Assembly: GCF_016864015.1 (NCBI RefSeq)
Contig: NZ_CP045067.1
Location: 3,048,001 to 3,112,000, forward strand
Direction of reading: 5' to 3'
DNA: 64,000 bases
Origin: Lacinutrix sp. WUR7
GTDB lineage: Bacteria; Bacteroidota; Bacteroidia; Flavobacteriales; Flavobacteriaceae
The position numbers were made by a program, and so were the translations under genes. Each line of letters begins with the position of its first letter. Within the stretch, counting starts at the first letter, position 1. The notes under the pieces were generated by a model, which made no database searches, was not told the DNA's origin, and saw only the letters and a list, made by a program, of their open reading frames with translations. Of the stretch, positions 62,078-64,000 are shown piece after piece.

Positions 62078-62599
62078 ATGAAAAAGAATACTGTTTTATA
62101 TATTTTACTTGTTTTTTTAATTGTTGTAAATGGTTTTTTTGTGTTTAACTACGTGGGGAAATCTAATGATAATAAAGCTGAAGGACGTAAAGATCCCATG
62201 AGCTTTTTAAGAAAAGAATTAAAGTTTAATGATGCGCAACAGGAAAAGTTACAAACTATAAATGTTGCACATCATGAAAATATGATGCATAGCAATAACG
62301 CGTTAAGAGATTTAAAAGATGCATTATTAAATAATATTTCTAATGCTTCGGTAGATGAAAAAACGATAGACTCTATTACAAGTTTAATAGGAAAAGAACA
62401 AGCAAATCTAGAAAAGGAAGTTTATTATCACTTTAATAGTATTCATGATATATGTGATGAAAAACAAAAAGAAAAATTTAAGAAAATAATAAAGGATGCA
62501 CTTCGTAGAGGTGGTGATGAAGGAGGAAGACCTCCAAGATCCCAAAGACCAGAAAGACCAGAAGGTCATAGACCTCCTCCGCCTCCAAACGATTTCTAA
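62078..62599 (+). CDS. Spy/CnrX-like periplasmic sensor with Pro-rich tail
   Basis: 173 residues. An N-terminal membrane anchor (about 5-24) precedes a helical periplasmic domain with MSFLRKELKFNDAQQEKLQ and a second long helix typical of Spy/CpxP/CnrX proteins. His residues are in NVAHHENMMHSNN, a possible metal site. The last 30 residues are Gly/Arg/Pro-rich and end PPPPPNDF. It probably senses metals or misfolded protein and controls the sigma factor through the membrane protein. Followed by a terminator. Confidence 0.85.
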   Translation: MKKNTVLYILLVFLIVVNGFFVFNYVGKSNDNKAEGRKDPMSFLRKELKFNDAQQEKLQTINVAHHENMMHSNNALRDLKDALLNNISNASVDEKTIDSITSLIGKEQANLEKEVYYHFNSIHDICDEKQKEKFKKIIKDALRRGGDEGGRPPRSQRPERPEGHRPPPPPNDF

Positions 62600-62612
62600 T
62601 AGAATATTATCT

Positions 62613-62644
62613 AAAAGCGCTTCATAAATGAAGCGCTTTTTTTT
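62613..62644 (+). terminator. Intrinsic terminator after the sigma/Spy genes
   Basis: AAAAGCGCTTCA / TGAAGCGCTTTT around TAAA, with a run of T after it. Confidence 0.92.
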
Positions 62645-62724
62645 TGGCTTTTATTTAACAATATGTAGCACAAGGAATTAAATATGTTGGCATCTAAAAG
62701 AACATAACAATAAATATTTTAGAT

Positions 62725-63009
62725 ATGAAAAGTAGCACAATTAAAAAAACAGTTTTAGCATTTGGTATAGTAGTATTAATATCTAATAGCGCTTTTGCAC
62801 AGTCGCAAAACCGACAAGAAAAAACACCACCGTCTTTTAGTGAACTAATAAAAAAGATGGATGCAAACGAAGATGGTAAACTTTCTAAAGATGAAATTAA
62901 AGGGCCTTTAAAAGAAAACTTTTCTAAAATTGATACCGATGAAGATGGTTTTATTTCAGAAGAAGAATTTAAAAATGCGCCAAAGCCTAAAGGAAGAGGA
63001 AAGAAATAA
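62725..63009 (+). CDS. Secreted EF-hand protein
   Basis: 94 residues. Signal peptide (about 1-27, ending AFAQ). Two EF hands with canonical loops: DANEDGKLSKDE near 47-58 and DTDEDGFISEEE near 72-83. The tail KPKGRGKK is basic. It would bind calcium in the periplasm or outside; some flavobacteria place such genes near sigma/Spy modules, but partnership is inference. Confidence 0.9.
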   Translation: MKSSTIKKTVLAFGIVVLISNSAFAQSQNRQEKTPPSFSELIKKMDANEDGKLSKDEIKGPLKENFSKIDTDEDGFISEEEFKNAPKPKGRGKK

Positions 63010-63047
63010 AGAATAGTTTTTTGAGTGATTAGTTGATTGAAATTAAA

Positions 63048-63074
63048 GCTTCGTGTGATTGCGAAGCTTTTTTT
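63048..63074 (+). terminator. Intrinsic terminator after the EF-hand gene
   Basis: AAGCTTCG / CGAAGCTT with an eight-base loop and seven T. It lies between the EF-hand stop and the CotH-like ATG, which rules out the earlier open frame from 63033 as coding. Confidence 0.85.
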
Positions 63075-63095
63075 ACAATTAGAAAAATAATAAAT

Positions 63096-63809
63096 ATGAA
63101 GAAAATGAAAAAATTAAAAAGAAGCATCCATTTTCTTTTAGTGTCTTTAACCTGTAGTAGTTTCCTTTTAACTTTCCAAGCGTGTAGTACAGATGATGAT
63201 ATAGAGGCTACAACAGAAGAGTTTGATGATAGCAATTTTGAAACAATAGATTGGACCACAACAACACATAGCAGTGAAGTAGATCCGAATATGGATGAAG
63301 TTTTTGATAACAATACCGTGAAGAAATTAGAAATTGTTATTACAGAATCACGTTGGCAAAGTATGTTGGATAATATGACAGAAACGTATGGGGCGTTTGG
63401 GGTAGGAGTAAATTCCGAATCTGCAGATACAGAGGAAGGTTCCATTTTTGTTCCTTCAGAAGTGTTTTATAATGGTTTGGAGTGGTATAGAGTTGGCGTG
63501 AGTTTTAATGGAAACTCCAGTTTACAAAGTAGTTGGCAAAATGGTATTTTAAAGCTGTCCTTTAAATTGGATTTCGACTTTTTTGGAGAGGAGTATCCAC
63601 AAATTGATAAGCAACGCTTTTATGGTTTTAAAAATTTAAACCTTAAAAATAATTTTGATAACAAATCGATATTACAGGAAAACGGAAATACAGATACGTA
63701 TTCTAATTCTGTACACGTAGCTTTTTATAAAGTGTATATAGACCATGGAGATGGAGCGGAATATTTTGGTTTATATACTTTGGTGCAAGAATTAGATGAG
63801 AATGTTTAA
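63096..63809 (+). CDS. CotH-like lipoprotein, apparently truncated at the C-terminus
   Basis: 237 residues from ATG 63096, the first with a lipoprotein signal (LLTFQACSTDDD). The sequence KKLEIVITESRWQSML, YRVGVSFNGNSSL and the CotH-type FYGFKNLNLKNNFDN lead to YFGLYTLVQELDENV, where it stops. CotH kinase-like proteins normally continue well beyond this point with catalytic-type residues. The stop therefore removes the end of the domain. The frame after the stop shows no continuation of the family. Whether the short form is functional is unknown. Confidence 0.78.
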   Translation: MKKMKKLKRSIHFLLVSLTCSSFLLTFQACSTDDDIEATTEEFDDSNFETIDWTTTTHSSEVDPNMDEVFDNNTVKKLEIVITESRWQSMLDNMTETYGAFGVGVNSESADTEEGSIFVPSEVFYNGLEWYRVGVSFNGNSSLQSSWQNGILKLSFKLDFDFFGEEYPQIDKQRFYGFKNLNLKNNFDNKSILQENGNTDTYSNSVHVAFYKVYIDHGDGAEYFGLYTLVQELDENV

Positions 63810-63822
63810 TACTAAGGATATA

Positions 63823-63961
63823 AAGACAATTATTGGAATTAATTTTCTGTAGATCCATAGTTCTTTGCATAGAAGGACCTCACCAAGTAAAAGTAATAAT
63901 GCTTTTTAACAACAATGAATTTAATCAAAAGTATAAAATAGGAAACTATGAAGATTTTTAG
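63823..63961 (+). pseudogene. Possible C-terminal gene remnant
   Basis: An open frame without a start, about 44 codons, ends at TAG 63959-63961 with GPHQVKVIMLFNNNEFNQKY then KIGNYEDF, which reads like a real protein end. It overlaps the start of the next gene in another frame. It may be debris of a gene lost between CotH and the next gene; it could also be chance. Confidence 0.3.
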
Positions 63962-64000
63962 AAAAATTAGAAGAACATTAGTCGCTTCAGGTAAAACTAA
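63948..64000 (+). CDS. Start of a probable DUF6090 family protein, cut by window end
   Basis: From ATG 63948 the frame reads MKIFRKIRRTLVASGKT and stays open to the end. DUF6090 proteins begin in this way (basic FRKIRR segment, then a membrane helix). Only 17 full codons are visible, so this is a pattern call. Confidence 0.45.
   Translation, partial: MKIFRKIRRTLVASGKT

Overview
The window is AT-rich and has the marks of a chromosome from the family Flavobacteriaceae (Bacteroidota). It carries a fused LpxC/FabZ gene, a PorX-type response regulator with a PglZ domain, two secreted proteins with type IX secretion (T9SS) C-terminal sorting domains, promoters of the TTG-N17-TANNTTTG type and several genes starting with TTG. 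The genus cannot be fixed from the sequence alone. No rRNA, tRNA, CRISPR array, transposase or prophage was seen.

Layout. 1-12.6 kb (minus strand): a tightly overlapping surface-polysaccharide operon with four GT4 and GT2 glycosyltransferases, a Wzx/MurJ-like flippase, a Wzy/ligase-like polymerase, an MBOAT O-acyltransferase with an SGNH-like partner, and two asparagine-synthase-like amidotransferases, the last cut by the window edge. 13-17.3 kb: a T9SS cargo protein, a methyltransferase and alanine dehydrogenase. 17.4-20 kb: a small accessory cluster of three paralogous membrane proteins of unknown family, a phage-repressor-like HTH protein and an overlapping 47-codon signal-peptide ORF, with a perfect inverted repeat upstream. 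20-23.4 kb: tsaE, porX and an HD-domain hydrolase. 23.4-28.7 kb: lipid A genes lpxD-lpxC/fabZ-lpxA, then efp, a second lpxD-like gene and an NTF2-like gene. 28.8-34.1 kb: sucD, a fabG-type reductase, a secreted protein, a VWA membrane protein and a prohibitin-like protein.

34.1-41.7 kb: a complete histidine operon hisG-D-C-B-H-A-F-IE. It is preceded by a clear attenuator: an 18-residue leader peptide with four consecutive His codons, a candidate antiterminator pairing and an intrinsic terminator. 41.8-46.4 kb: a diverged TruA, CorA, Dps and an MscS-DUF1328-small lipoprotein group, probably for envelope and osmotic stress. 46.5-61.1 kb: mostly single housekeeping or hypothetical genes (DUF2461, MBL hydrolase, thioesterase, a 21-residue-repeat LRR T9SS protein, a TlpA-like lipoprotein, an M16 peptidase, an OmpA-like lipoprotein, RlmI-like methyltransferase, DEAD helicase). 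61.1-63.8 kb: an ECF sigma factor, a one-TM anti-sigma-like protein and a Spy/CnrX-like periplasmic protein, followed by an EF-hand protein, an apparently C-terminally truncated CotH-like lipoprotein and the first codons of a probable DUF6090 protein.

The most interesting parts are the histidine attenuator, the 17.4-20 kb accessory cluster, the sigma/Spy module and several families of short intergenic stem-loops between housekeeping genes.
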